From NCBI GenBank assembly GCA_001630475.1, contig KV419412.1, forward strand, positions 62,001 to 126,000: 64,000 bases of DNA, written 5' to 3'. Below, piece by piece: positions 23,496 through 35,600 of the stretch. The notes under the pieces were generated by a model. That model searched no databases. It was given only the letters and a program-made list of their open reading frames with translations, and was not told the origin of the DNA. A program made the translations under genes and the position numbers. This DNA is from Sistotremastrum niveocremeum HHB9708 (Eukaryota; Basidiomycota; Agaricomycetes; Sistotremastrales; Sistotremastraceae). The stretch's first letter is position 1. Every line of letters begins with the position of its first letter.

Positions 23496-25484
23496 CTATA
23501 CACGCCACTCCATCAAAAACTTGTCTATAAGAATAAGTCAGCAACGATTCCCCATCAACCGCAGGAGGAAATTTGCGCGCACCTCGAGCCTGTCGAGCCA
23601 CGCTTTCCATAGCCGAATAAATCTGCCAAAAAGATCTCCATTTCACCCATTCATCAGGTCTACACGACGCAACAATAGCCTGTTGCAGATCCCGCGCAGA
23701 TATCGAATTTCCATACGCTTTGATACATCGTTCGATTTCATCGTGTGATAGTCGATCTCGCTTGTGACCCAGTATCTGGAGAACAATCCACAGGTCTATA
23801 AGATGACTCAGCGCATGTTCAGAGTCGATAGAGCAAGGTACGTACCACATAATGCTTGTATTCGTACTGCGAGTCCGCGGAGATGCTGTGTCGGCAGATG
23901 CCGGTAGACCTCATTCGGCCGATGATCGACATGTTTGGCCATAGCATCCGAAATCTTGGGATCTATCAGAAAGAAAGAACGCTAGAGATACTTGATGAAA
24001 CGTACGACGATCTCATAGTTCTCCGGAGCCCAGAATGTCATGTATGTTGTTGGATCGTTGATAGGACTTCGGGTGTTATTGCCCGGGCCTAGGCTTGAGG
24101 ATATGCTTCCGATTGTGTTTACTGATCTCAGCTTTGGTCTTTGATAAAGGTCTAGGAAGCGGGATATCAGACATGATGCCAACTTCGATATAACGCGGTC
24201 AACATACGGTACGAAAGTCTACACGTCTTTGTCAGCGTTGAATTGATATGAGGTGAGATGATGAATGACGTACAAAGCGAAGAAGCTAGGATCCGCTTCA
24301 TCCGACCCTCTCGCTCTCGCAAAGACCATCAAGATATCCGTATCAGAATCCTTGATACACCTCATAGTAGCCTGCGTCAAATCCCTCAACAGTTCTTTCG
24401 AGCTGATAGCACAGTCTTCGGCTACAAAGATATTTATTCACACGAACGAAGGATGATGGCAAGAGCTTACCATGTTCCAGGCGGACAATGGCATTGGGCG
24501 GATATTTCATCCGCACTAAAGGTTCTTTGCAGTGCGATTGGAATATCTTGTGTGCGCGTGTTCGGGCCCATGCTTCTTCGTCCTTTAGACTTTGATCTGG
24601 ATCTGAAACATCATCGAATGACTTCCGATCGTCCTCGATATCTTGGAGACAACTCTCGATGAGAGTGTCGTATTTAGTCACGATGACAATGACGGGAACT
24701 ACAGTGCGAGTGAACAAAGTGTTCCATAGAGAGTAAGTCGAAAAGACGAACCTTTGCCATGATCTGTCGAAAAGAACTGTCGTTCTGATGCTTGAATAGG
24801 GCGCTCGTTAGCTTGAATACAGTACCTGACATCACGAGCTAAAGTTAATGAGAGAAGACAGAAGATGACGTAAGTGGCTCACCAAATTGCGTGTATCCTC
24901 TGCGTCGCCTCCATGTTTCCTCTTTCGTGGATGAAATTCATAAACGTGGTGTACTCCTCATCGCTACCAGCCTCGGCACCGCGAGAATCATGCGCGACGA
25001 ATGAAGGATTCTTGTCGGAAACGAGTTCGTGGTCAATTCTGTGAAGGCCGCGCTATATGTCGCTCGATAAGAATCTGATGCTTGGAATTAAAACTCAAAG
25101 ACTCAGTACTCACGTGTTCTCCCGGAGAATCAGCCTAAAGATGAAAATCGTGGTCAGATAGTGCTCGCAATGGGATGAGATGAAGACGCACAATGTTGGC
25201 ACCACAAAATCTACTCAAAATCGTCGTCTTCCCACACCCTGCTCGCCCTACGATAAGAACTCTGAATCGTCCTGTCGAGTTGTGCCTATCATGCCCACGG
25301 ATCAGAGTAACACAAAGGGAAAGACGATCAGGGGTTTGCTCAGTCTGCAAAGCCACGTGAAGACTCACTTTGGCGAAGAAAGCCACTTGGTCACCGTAGC
25401 GACGGGATGGACTAGTGCAAAGAAGTCAAATCATCAGCTCAGAGAACCGCATGGACGTTGGATCCCACTGTACATTTCATGCAT
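23496..25484 (-). CDS. P-loop GTPase, copy 1 (basidiomycete GRAxxGKT family)
   Basis: Thirteen exons: 25484-25469, 25411-25369, 25285-25192, 25134-25114, 25052-24883, 24825-24752, 24698-24471, 24421-24274, 24218-24208, 24151-24006, 23954-23846, 23795-23583 and 23524-23496; 433 residues. The G domain has a Walker A loop GRAGCGKT (residues 33-40), a switch/G3-like AHDSRGAEAG and a G4 VTKYD, so GTP binding is likely. A C-terminal helical half follows (YMTFWAPENYE, DLWIVLQILG, FWQIYSAMESVARQ). Each exon was checked against the paralog at 40265: internal exons 3-6, 9, 11, 12 and 13 have the same length in both. Exon 1 is tiny and the least certain. This family is abundant in Agaricomycetes and its cellular role is, to my knowledge, unproven; resemblance to defence-type or cytoskeletal GTPases is only inference. 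Confidence 0.85.
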
Positions 25485-26536
25485 GTCATAGTTCAAGTTA
25501 GCCGAATGGCGTCTAAGCTGATGAATATCACACGCTGATTGCGTTGGTGTAGTAGGGGTACTGCCAAAGGTTCGATGTAACCGGGAGAGTTTGGAGCATG
25601 TGGCGACCCCGCCACGAAATCGCTCTAATGTATGAGGTGGCTGAGCGAGAGAGGGTACAGGCGGTGCTCCTGCCCTGCTCAATGCCGACACCGAGGGCTT
25701 CAGGTACAGTCAACTGACGATGAGTGCACTTTGGCATGCTATTTGCGGCACAAGGCTGTGTTACTGGACCCCCATGAGCGACCTGCTTGAGAAAATTCAG
25801 TTAATATGACACACGATTGGGTTAAGCTTACTATTTATGTCGGCAAAGCACGAGAGTAGCACAGCATGATCGTCCTCGAAGCGTGATGGATGCCATATAC
25901 AGCGGACTGTTCGACGTCGGTGACGAAAAAATACAAGACAAAGAGGCACCCTGAGGACCCCGAGCACTCCAGGAGGCTTTGTCGGCACTCCGGAAGCTTT
26001 CTTCTTTAGGTTAACTCAGGCTTGCGGCGATCATGGCACTGTGTTCATCATTGAGCTGGAACACGCGTTAATACACGAGGTATCATCCTGCTGCCTTGTA
26101 TCGTTCAACGAATCTGAAAGATAGGCATCTCAAAATTTCGCCATGAGCTTACGCGGCCGCCGCGGCCAACCGCAACGAGGACAACATGATGTCTGGGTCG
26201 CTGCATTTGACCGCAGGTCTTGAACGCAGTCGACCACATCAGGTAGAGGTCGATTTTCGTCTGCCGAGTCACGGCATAGGATTGCAGGCTCTATTCGCCT
26301 AAACCGCCATGCTCTCGGTTGGAGCCCAACCTGCTCTATGGTGCTTGGCTTCGTACTTTAGCCTCCAATGAAAGTAGCCTCTGCGGTTCAACGACCACGA
26401 ACGTGCCTTATACACTGTCTATACGACTTGAGAACATTCGCATCGCCAAGATGCTCCACTGCTCCGTCTCATCCCTCCTTTCATCACCACCACGAAGTCG
26501 CAGCCTCAACGGATTATTGTTACGTAGCTTGAATTG
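25485..26536. other. divergent promoter region
   Basis: About 1 kb lies between the minus GTPase and the plus TVP38 gene. There are no supported open frames. A GCGGCCGCCGCGGCC-like GC island occurs near 26155. It probably contains both promoters. Confidence 0.45.
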
Positions 26537-28227
26537 ATGGAACAAGCTTCATCTCATCCTTCGACTCTTACCAATCATGATCCAATCGCCTTAGATATTC
26601 CTACACGCTCCGGCAGTCCCACTCCGTCAGAAATCGAAGAGATGAACGAGCCATTCATAAACCTCAACTTTCGTCGCTACATAACTCTAGACTTTATCTC
26701 ACAACCCAAGAACATCGGTATGCTTCCCAGTGCAGCGATTTCGCACTACTAAAAATCTGACATAAATATACTAGTTATTATTGTGATCATTGCTCTAACA
26801 GTTGCAGGTGGAATCTCAATCGGGGTCAAACACACTCAAGCAGAGGCTTTATTTCGTCCCGCAGCTGTATGGATGAAAGACGCTCCCGGTGGATGGCTCA
26901 TACCCGTCGCTATTCTCTTCATAATCTCATTCCCTCCTTTATTCGGCCATGAAGTCGTCGCTATCCTCTGCGGAGATGTATGGGGATTGTGGATCGGATT
27001 CGCTCTGGTCACTTTGGGCAGTACATTAGGAGAGATTGGGAATTTTTAGTACGTCCCTCTCAGTGATTCCCACCATCTTTCAGGCGTGATAAATTGCAAA
27101 ATATTGACTTTGGTTTAGCGCCTTCAAATACATGTGTTCCGCCCGAGGGGATAAACTGGAGCGCACATCGTGGCTTTATGCTTGTTTAGCTCGGACAGTC
27201 CGAGATGGCGGATTCTTCGTGGCCCTTATAGCACGTTTATCGGCGATACCCGGTCATTGTGAGTTTCAGCGTCAGCGCTTCATGCCGCGTCTATATTCTT
27301 AACTTGTGGACAGTTGTGACTGCGGTGTTTTCGACTGCCGGAATGAATTTCGTCATTTTCGTGATTGCGGCTGTTTTATCAAGTCCAAAACAATTCGTTG
27401 CGATATACATAGGAGGTATGTGCTCGAAGTTGCTTTATATTCTGGGCCCGTAAATTGATTTTGTGATAGTGGTCCTTGAGCGATCTTCGGCAACAGGCGA
27501 TCCGCCCTCCAAAGAGTCTAACATCGTCTCCGACGTCGCCGTCGTCATTACCGTCCTAACATCCATCGGATCCGGATTGTATATGTGGAGGAAAATGCAT
27601 GCAGCTAGAATTATGGTGGTCAGAGAACGAAGAGCTCGAAGAGCTATGAAGATGAAAGAGCTCGATGCTCTGCGTCACGACGGCCTTGACGCATGGGACG
27701 GAAAACGAGCGAGGACGGTTCATTTTCCTTTACACCGTGGAAATGGGGGTGATGGATTGGAAGTTAGGCATTCGAGCACGAGCACTCCTGTGCTTTCCCG
27801 CAAGCCCGACCTCGAAACCGAAGCCGACGCCGACCTCGAGATGGGGGAGGTGTCAACTCAGCCCCCGCCGTATGCATCTACGAGTGGACATGCTTTTGTA
27901 GATGGGCAACTCCCAGACACTACAGATCTATCATCCGAGTCCACTTCTTCTGCTATTCCTCCGGCCGTTCCTCCATCTTCATATCAACCAAATCGTGCGG
28001 TAGCAAACCTTGATCGAACGTACGAGATGCTGTCAAGAGACAACACTGTCATGACTGCTACCCCAAAGACGAGTAACAGTTCTCCATTCGCTTCGTTTTA
28101 TAATACTACCTTGGGAGAGAGCAGGCGGAGCTCTAATTCCAGGACATCGAGAAACTCTCTCGAGACCACGAGTGTTGGATATTTCTTTTTCTGGCTTGCT
28201 AGCATTATTGTTCCGCCGTTCTTGTAG
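26537..28227 (+). CDS. TVP38/TMEM64 (VTT-domain) membrane protein, copy 1
   Basis: Five exons (26537-26717, 26775-27048, 27119-27258, 27314-27415 and 27470-28227) give 484 residues. Residues about 60-270 carry the SNARE-associated/VTT domain of the TVP38/TMEM64-DedA superfamily: a first membrane helix (IIVIIALTVAGGISIGV), WLIPVAILFIISFPPLFGHE with the conserved re-entrant FPP/G motif, YACLARTVRDGGFFVALIAR and GMNFVIFVIAAVLSSPKQF. After a further helix comes a positively charged then Ser/Thr-rich cytosolic tail, ending in a hydrophobic GYFFFWLASIIVPPFL. Yeast Tvp38 is a Golgi/vesicle membrane protein; VTT relatives have lipid-scramblase activity. The tail is much shorter than in the next gene, with which it shares all intron positions and phases, so the two are a tandem duplication. 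Confidence 0.92.
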
Positions 28228-28815
28228 GCGTCTCAGCTCGGATATTATTTTTAACGCATTGCTTCCGCTTCCGTTATCATGTGCTAATGCTAAACTCTAT
28301 GTACTCAAAAATTCAATTCATGTTTTGGATAGCTTGACTTCTGCTAGCGCTGTTGCATCCACTTTATACTCGCCCGTGCCCGAGTACCTTATTGTCATTA
28401 TCCGCTGAGCGCGGTATTATTGTGGGCGCCAGGGGGATGCTGTGCCTGCGTCAGGTCGGTCATCGGCGATCGGATTTTTATTCCCGAATTTTGAATTTTA
28501 TGGTCGCCATTCTTACAGCATCTCGAATGAGGCCACAACGGACAGTTAATCTTTTGTTCGACATTTTGATCGAGCCTTTTGCCTACCGGCAATTATTTAA
28601 GATGACGACCAACTCTAAATGATCCCGGATAATGATCCGGAGTTCACCGAAGTTGAGATTCCGACGCCGAGCCCCGCCCTCTCCAGCTGCGGTCTTGCAT
28701 AGCCCAGCATTATCTTGACGTTAAACGACGACGACGACACGTCCCACGAGCTGGTCTCCTTGAAATATACCTCAAATAACCTCTTGCGACCTCCCCTTTC
28801 TTCTAATCCACTCCC
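28228..28815. other. intergenic between tandem TVP38 copies
   Basis: It contains the 3' flank of copy 1 and the promoter of copy 2. No gene is supported. Confidence 0.5.
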
Positions 28816-31329
28816 ATGGCTCAGGCTCAGGCTTACGACCCTCCACAAGGACTGCCGCCTCCATCGTTACAGACATCATATCCTCAAGCAGGAGCTTCGT
28901 CTTCATCTTTTCAGTTTACGAGTCCTTATCCTCAACCTCAATATGATTACCCTACCGCTCACAAACGGACGCGAAGCGAGCAGTCCCTGACTGCAGGGAG
29001 ACCACCAAGCCCTACACCTTCCGAATTGGAGGAGATCAATCAACCGTTCTTTAACCTCAGTCCCCGTAAATTCATCACTAAGGAGTGGCTCAGCAAGCCA
29101 AAGAATATTGGTGCGTTTCCTGTCTTCAACACGTGAAACTTGGCTGATGTCGGACCTCGTTCTCCAGCTATTCTTGTGGCTGTCGTCGTATTGACGGTCT
29201 TGACTATCCTAATCGCCGTGGAACATAAACAAATTGAGGACTGGCTACGTCCTGCAGCCAATTGGATGCGAAGCCTGAAGTTCGGGTGGCTCATTCCAGT
29301 AGCCATTCTGTTCGTCATATCATTCCCCCCGTTATTCGGCCATGAAATCGTCGCTGTATTGTGCGGAAACGTCTGGGGATTGTGGGAGGGTTTTGGTATC
29401 GTGGCTCTGGGCACACTTATTGGCGAAGTTGGCAACTTTTAGTACGTCATTGTTACCCTCTTCCTCCCCCCAGCCTCCATGCATCCACGAGCGTCTCAGA
29501 ATGCTTATTCATCTTCTTTAGCGCCTTCAGATACATGTGCAGAGCGCGTGCGGAAAAACTTGAGCGGGATGTCTGGTGGTATGCATGTCTCGCTAGAACG
29601 GTCCGTGAGGGCGGTTTCATCATTGCTATTGTGGCACGTTTATCCGCAATTCCCGGCCATTGTGAGTCGTCCTCTTTGTCGTGTGATCCCCAAAGCTCTT
29701 ATGTATCCCTCAACTTCCAGTCACGACTGCTGTATTCGCAACCGCTGGAATGAACATATTCGTGTTCTTAGTAGCAGCAATTTTATCCAGTCCGAAACAG
29801 TTTGCAACGGTCTATGTCGGAGGTATGTTATCACATGTCTCGCCGATCTTTCTTGATGCTGATCTTGATCTTCAGTTATTCTTGAAGAATCGGCATCCTC
29901 TACCCAGCCCGACACCAAGTCCCGAATCATCTCTGACACCGTCCTTGGCATTTCTATCTTCATCACAATCGCGGCCGGATGGTATATCAATAAAAAGATG
30001 AAGGCCGCGCGCATTTTCGTCGTCCGCGAACGTCGCCAGCGCGAAGCGCTAAAGATGGGCGGTATCCCTGGTCATCGGCCTGGAGGAGCCAGTGAATACG
30101 CGTCTACCGCACATCTTCCTTTAACCGCGAATAACAACGATTCAACAAGTACGCTTGGAGGTACTGATGATCGACGTGGCCCTAGTCCTGGAACGGGTGT
30201 ATTCAATCCACGTGCAAGTGACGTTGAACTCGTCGCCCCGAATGCTCGACCTGGTGCCAGTTCGACTTCTCTAGCTCCGGATCGTTACGCGTATGAACCG
30301 AGGGTGGGAGCACAGCAATGGGATGATAAAGGAAAGGCAGTGGGTGACGGATATGGATATCAGTATGGCTATGGTGGAGGCGACAGAGAGAGGAGAGGAG
30401 GAAATGGCTATGATGATCCCTACGCACCTTCATCATTCTCAAGTGGACCGTCGTCACAGACACCGCGCTTTCAACCACCTTCAACGACATCATCAACCGC
30501 GACTATCACAGCCCAAGATCAACCCTTCCGTCCTCCATCGGGTCCTCCACCGCCATCTCATTACCCACCGCAAGACCAGCCCGCGTATCCAATCCAAAAG
30601 CGTATTCCTCCCCCCGCAGCTCCTCAACCAATCCGACAAGCTCCCATATCACTTCTCCAATCCCAAACTTCGTCCACCCCTCCCGTTCCACTACTTCCTC
30701 CACCGAATACCGGGGCACAACTAAATTCTAGCCCGGGATTCCCGAATCCCCAAATGCCATCTTCGAATATAAGTACGAACCAAGATTCATATCCGAATCC
30801 ATTTGGGGAAACGAGCCCCGAAGCGCACCAGACGTCCTTCAATATGAATCCCACGCCGATCGCGACTGGAACTCGAAGATACGACGAACAAGGCGGGGAC
30901 ATCGAACCGGAAAGTCCGTTCGCGGATGTAAATGCTATTCGAGTCCAACCTCCATCTATACATTCGACTCAGGAACCTAGTATCCCAGGATCGGCACCTG
31001 GATCTCAAGGAGGGAATCTCTCCGCTATTCCTCCATCTTCATCGCATTCTTCACCCAGCTCAGGAGCATCATCTTCTCTCCCTTCTTCGCTTCCTTCCGC
31101 TGTATCTTCCTTGTCTCCAACTGCTTCCGGACAAGGACAGACAAGTCAGCGTGTTGCTCAACAACAACAACAATTCTTGGGCGTCAAGAGATATCAATTG
31201 ACTGATCCCGGAAGCGGAAGTGCTAGTGCGGAGACGAGTCCAAGCGGTGGCAACTCGTCGTTCTATAGCGCCGATTCCAGGAACAACTCGCCTGCGAAAG
31301 AGCGAGCCGATGATGAGGGATTGAGGTGA
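28816..31329 (+). CDS. TVP38/TMEM64 (VTT-domain) membrane protein, copy 2, long tail
   Basis: Five exons (28816-29110, 29168-29441, 29522-29661, 29721-29822 and 29876-31329) encode 754 residues. Exons 2, 3 and 4 are exactly 274, 140 and 102 nt, as in the upstream copy. The N-terminus is Pro/Gln-rich (YPQPQYDYPTAHKR). The VTT core matches copy 1: WLIPVAILFVISFPPLFGHE, LARTVREGGFIIAIVARLSA, GMNIFVFLVAAILSSPKQFA. After the last membrane helix (GISIFITIAAGWYI) comes a basic KKMKAARIFVVRERR linker and some 430 residues of Pro/Ser/Gln-rich tail with a QQQQQ run. It probably acts in Golgi/endosomal membrane or lipid traffic. The tail has expanded or been replaced relative to copy 1, while the membrane core is conserved. 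Confidence 0.93.
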
Positions 31330-31800
31330 TCAGATTCTTTAGCCGAGATGAGATGATATCTTGGATGACTTTGTGGCGTTGTGGGAATGGGGAAAGGCGA
31401 TCATTGGACGTTTGTAGATCTCGGATGGGGTACTATGCGAGATGTAGTTATATACCGTTTGCCGAGTTTTCATATTCTGTTGTTGGATCTGTGATTTTAT
31501 GCTATGCTCTTTTCTCTTACTTTCTTTCTTTGGTACATATATCCGTTTGAGAGGTATATAAAACGATGATGAGGATGATGAGCTATTTACGATGTGATTG
31601 TACAATAAAAGAAATTCCTTCCACAACAGACGATAGACAACAAGTGACGAACAACGGTATAGTGAACAAGTCCTGGGTAAATAAGATCCAAGATTATGGA
31701 TGGGGTATAGAATAAAGAGGGATAAAAGACGTTGGGCGATATCCGGGGGAGAAAAGTTCCGTAAAAATGTAGTAAAATGAGTCGTTAGAGATGGTAGTCT
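31330..31800. other. intergenic, 3' flanks of convergent genes
   Basis: An A/T-rich stretch between convergent genes. An AATAAA-like motif (ACAATAAAAG near 31602) could serve polyadenylation of the plus gene. Nothing else is seen. Confidence 0.45.
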
Positions 31801-32655
31801 TCACCTCAAAGGCATAGGTTCATGGAACCACTTGGCCTTCCACTCGTCCTCGCGAACTCCATCCAAATTAGCTTTCAACAAGCAGTCCGTCTTCGTCTTT
31901 CTCAAATGGCTCACAAAGGCGCATTTCCGATTAAACGCCCGTCGACAATTCGGACATTCCCAATACTCCTTTAACGCGTCGGGGAGGTGAGTTTGGATGT
32001 GTCTCTCCCACATGGCAGGTCGCCAATCGGTCCGTTGACATGAGGGTTTGGAAGACCACGGACACGACACGCCTGGGGGAGGGAGAACGACGAGCTGGGG
32101 GTCGATGTTGAAGTGCCGCAGCTTTGTGCATGACTGGGCAGGGATTGAGCTCGGGTTTTGAGAAGGTGAGTTACGGTTTGGTGTGGATGGCACTATGAGA
32201 GGTTGGAATGGGGTGTGGGAGGGGGGTGTGGACGATGAAGAGCGCGAATGAGTGGACGATGAGGATGAGATGGATGATGCGGGTGGGTAGTTGTGCGTAT
32301 ATGCGTTTGAACGCGAGAATGAAGGCGCGTGAATTGGAGGGAGTACGTGGCGTGGCATGGATGTAGACGTGCTAGACGCAGACGACGAATAGTGAGCCAA
32401 CGACGGGTGGGCCGTTCCACGGGGGTAAGCTGACGGTGGTGGTGGCGACCGAGGGTAGTGCTCGTCGTCTGAGACGTCGTCGTCATCGTCGTGGCGAACA
32501 TCGCGGGAATGGGAGACGTGGCGGGGTCGAGCGTTGCTCGTTGGGTAAGTGGGTTGTTCGTCGTCATCGTCAGAGAAGACAGGGGACGGACAATCAATGT
32601 CCTCGTCCTCGCTGGGGAGGTCAGGGCTAGAGTGACGAACAGTCGAATAGGGCAT
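31801..32655 (-). CDS. C2H2-like zinc-finger protein with disordered N-terminus
   Basis: A single-exon frame of 284 residues starts at MPYSTVRHSSPDLPSEDED. The first 190 residues are acidic then Ser/Pro-rich and probably disordered. The last 90 hold two finger-like units: VSCPWSSKPSC followed by MWERHIQTH (C-x7-C...H-x3-H), and WECPNCRRAFNRKCAFVSHL followed by a Cys (C-x2-C-x12-H-x6-C). The second finger therefore ends in Cys rather than His. This fits a fungal C2H2-type DNA-binding protein, but the unusual spacing leaves room for protein binding. It lies convergent to the long-tailed TVP38 gene. The short frames opposite it are shadows. Confidence 0.82.
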   Translation of the reverse strand: MPYSTVRHSSPDLPSEDEDIDCPSPVFSDDDDEQPTYPTSNARPRHVSHSRDVRHDDDDDVSDDEHYPRSPPPPSAYPRGTAHPSLAHYSSSASSTSTSMPRHVLPPIHAPSFSRSNAYTHNYPPASSISSSSSTHSRSSSSTPPSHTPFQPLIVPSTPNRNSPSQNPSSIPAQSCTKLRHFNIDPQLVVLPPPGVSCPWSSKPSCQRTDWRPAMWERHIQTHLPDALKEYWECPNCRRAFNRKCAFVSHLRKTKTDCLLKANLDGVREDEWKAKWFHEPMPLR

Positions 32656-35600
32656 CGTCGCAGACAGAGACGAGCAAGCGGGGTGTCGGCGGGGGAGCGA
32701 CCATCGCTGGCAGGACAGACCGCCTTTTTATTCAAATGCCCGCGAGAATATTTGAATTCGAGCCATGCCATCTGCCCTCCGAATGCGGCAGGCGGAGTTG
32801 AAGAACCCTTTTGCCCTGATTTGGTAAGTCCAAGTCGCCGAGCCGACGTTGCCTAAGAAGGCAATTTCGACTCGCTCCTTGCAGTTCGTGTACTGCTGCC
32901 CCCCCGCTATTTCGCCCAAACGCAGCCACTAATGCGACCCGGGCAAAATGAGGTTAGTCTCCGAACTGACATTTCCCTCTGGAACTTCGACGCCTTCCCC
33001 ACGTGATGCCATCTTCCGCAGACGCCGTAAAGCTGTGCCCTCCGCTTCAGGCAACTCCAAACCACACCAAGGTCAGCAACGATCACGATCTGTAACTCGC
33101 GTCCTGTGCCGTGGCAGAGCTACTATACTCCATGCTATTACCATTGCCATCGTCTCGTTTTTTCTCCGGATCCGTTGTCAACATCATTACTGCTACGCTA
33201 CTGCAACCCGGCAATTTATCAACTCGATCCCGTTCGTCTCGAGGGTACACTAGTCGTGGTAGCCCCCGACCGGCGTCGCCGAATATTTTCTCAAGCTTCC
33301 ATCATTGGCCCGGTTACGAGTGCGTGGTTTTGTGTTTCGTGTGCCCTGACCGCGACCGTCGGACTTGGGATAAGCACTGCTTCCATATCCCACTCGTTTG
33401 TGGCGGGATGCCATTCAGTATATTCTCTTGATTCCTAATCTGGGTTTCTCTTGTGCCTTTATTCGGCTCCTCTTCTCATCGCTTACCATTGACTTAACAT
33501 AACTTGACTTAAGCTTATTATCGACAGCGGGTGCATTCACCTCGCAACAAGACCCAAGCGCATAATAAGACCCAAGTCACGATCGCGAATGCAACAGTGC
33601 AACAATAAACTACCAGAGACCCCGCTCCCGCATCATCAAATGCAATATCTGACTGGACAACGTAAGCATTTTACTTCCGCAGGCTCGAATCATATACCGC
33701 ACATCCGACGAACATAGCACAGGTCATGGCATCCATCCAATGTCCGCCGCCTGCCCTCGCTAATATCATGCGCCGGTTATCGCAAGCGAAACGCTGTGGG
33801 CGGCGGGATGACTCCCTCGTCCGGTCATTTCTCTCCGCGGAGCCTCCTTTCAGCGTATTCGCCATCCAACCACTCATGATCCATCGAAGAGTCACCGTCG
33901 GCCCATCCAATTCTTATACCAATCGAGACAATGTGCCCATCAACCTCACCTATTCATGCACTACTAGCATCCATTTTGCTCCACCTTACTTCCTCTTGCT
34001 CTCCTCCCTTGAGATGTACCGAGGAAGAACCTTAACCTTACCATTATTCTTTGCTTTATTGTTCATGGTTCGGTTAGAGCAAGGTGCCGCTCCCTCCCTT
34101 GCATGCATCACGATGCATCGTGATGAACCCGCGACCCCTGATCTCAAATGGCTGGCATCCTGGATCTCGTGATCCAAGTCTCTGATCTAGATCCCTTTCG
34201 GCTATCTGTCTTCTCCACGTTTCGCTTAGCGCGGTTTTCTTTTTTAGGATACGCGCCTGAAAGTGTTGGAGCATGATTATTTTCGTCCCTTTGGGAGCTT
34301 TGGATCAGGCGACTCGTTCGTTGTATTTGACCCTTTGCACTACGTGAACTTAATCAGGTTCCTTGCTACCCTGGGCGTCTAAAACCTCGATGGCATCCAG
34401 CTCACCTGCCAGCGCGCTCAGGAACCAAAGATAGAAGAAAAAAACTGAATGGCACAACCTTTCATCCATAGCACCGAGCGCTCCCCGGATCCTTATCCGG
34501 ATATGGATCCGGACGATCATACTTGATCTATTCGTCGATCCAAAAATGTTTCATAAATTCACACCGGATCCACCTATTCACATGCGCACGGCAGCCCGCA
34601 TTTTAATCACGAAGCTTCCCAACCCGCTGTGTACATAAGCGACGACTCCAATATTTTCATCACGAAGCAATGCGCACCTAACTGATATGATCCCCACTTA
34701 AAGCATCTTTGATCACTTTCTGGATAGATGCCAAATATGACATGCTAATCACAAATCACGACTCGGGAGACGACACGGCCAAGGTTCGCCTCGAACGATC
34801 GGATTGATCGATTGGATATTAGATCGAGGATCAGTGACGGGAGTCGTGACGTGTAAAGCACTATATCACTCGTTCGAACGACCGCCCGTCATATTTTGAA
34901 TCTGGATGTTCATGCTACTCAGGTTTTTCCAACCAGTCGGTTGATATACTCCTTTTTCCAAGATTCACCGGCGTGACATTTATAACTCACCTTATTCCGA
35001 TACCGGACACGGGGCGATCAGGGCAATAGCAGATCGGAAACATTGCTACATGCCCGGGCAGTAAGTCATAATGAGGTCCACTTAATATTATCCACAGACC
35101 TGCCGACTCCACCGTGCCCCAGTTCTTCGAGGGCTTATCAACTTGATGTAGTGGACTATCTCAGCCAGGGTTCGGTTTGTTTGCGCTCCTGAAACTTCTG
35201 AAACGTGATGGGAATGTCATAGAGGGTCCGTGGCATGCTCATTTCAATATCCGAGACGTAACTGGTGTGCATATGGGCTTAAATTCCGGCACATGAATTG
35301 TCACCAGCGGCTCGCTCAAACTCCCAAACGCCTCTTTCTTCGATCTGGCATCTTTCCAGGGACACGGCCAGCGAAGCTCGATTGAAAGCACCCAAGTGCT
35401 TTATTTCAGCTCCCGAATCATGCCATCGCTCCTCCAGGACGCTTTCTCAGACTCAGGAACTTACCGGACTATGTTTCGACATTCAGGCTCCCCGCAGCTC
35501 CTATCAGCGGCTCCTATTTGATCACATGTCTCGTGCTGATGGGACGACTGAAGTGACTTGAAACCTTGGCAAATGAGCAGAACTATCCCGATATATTCTT

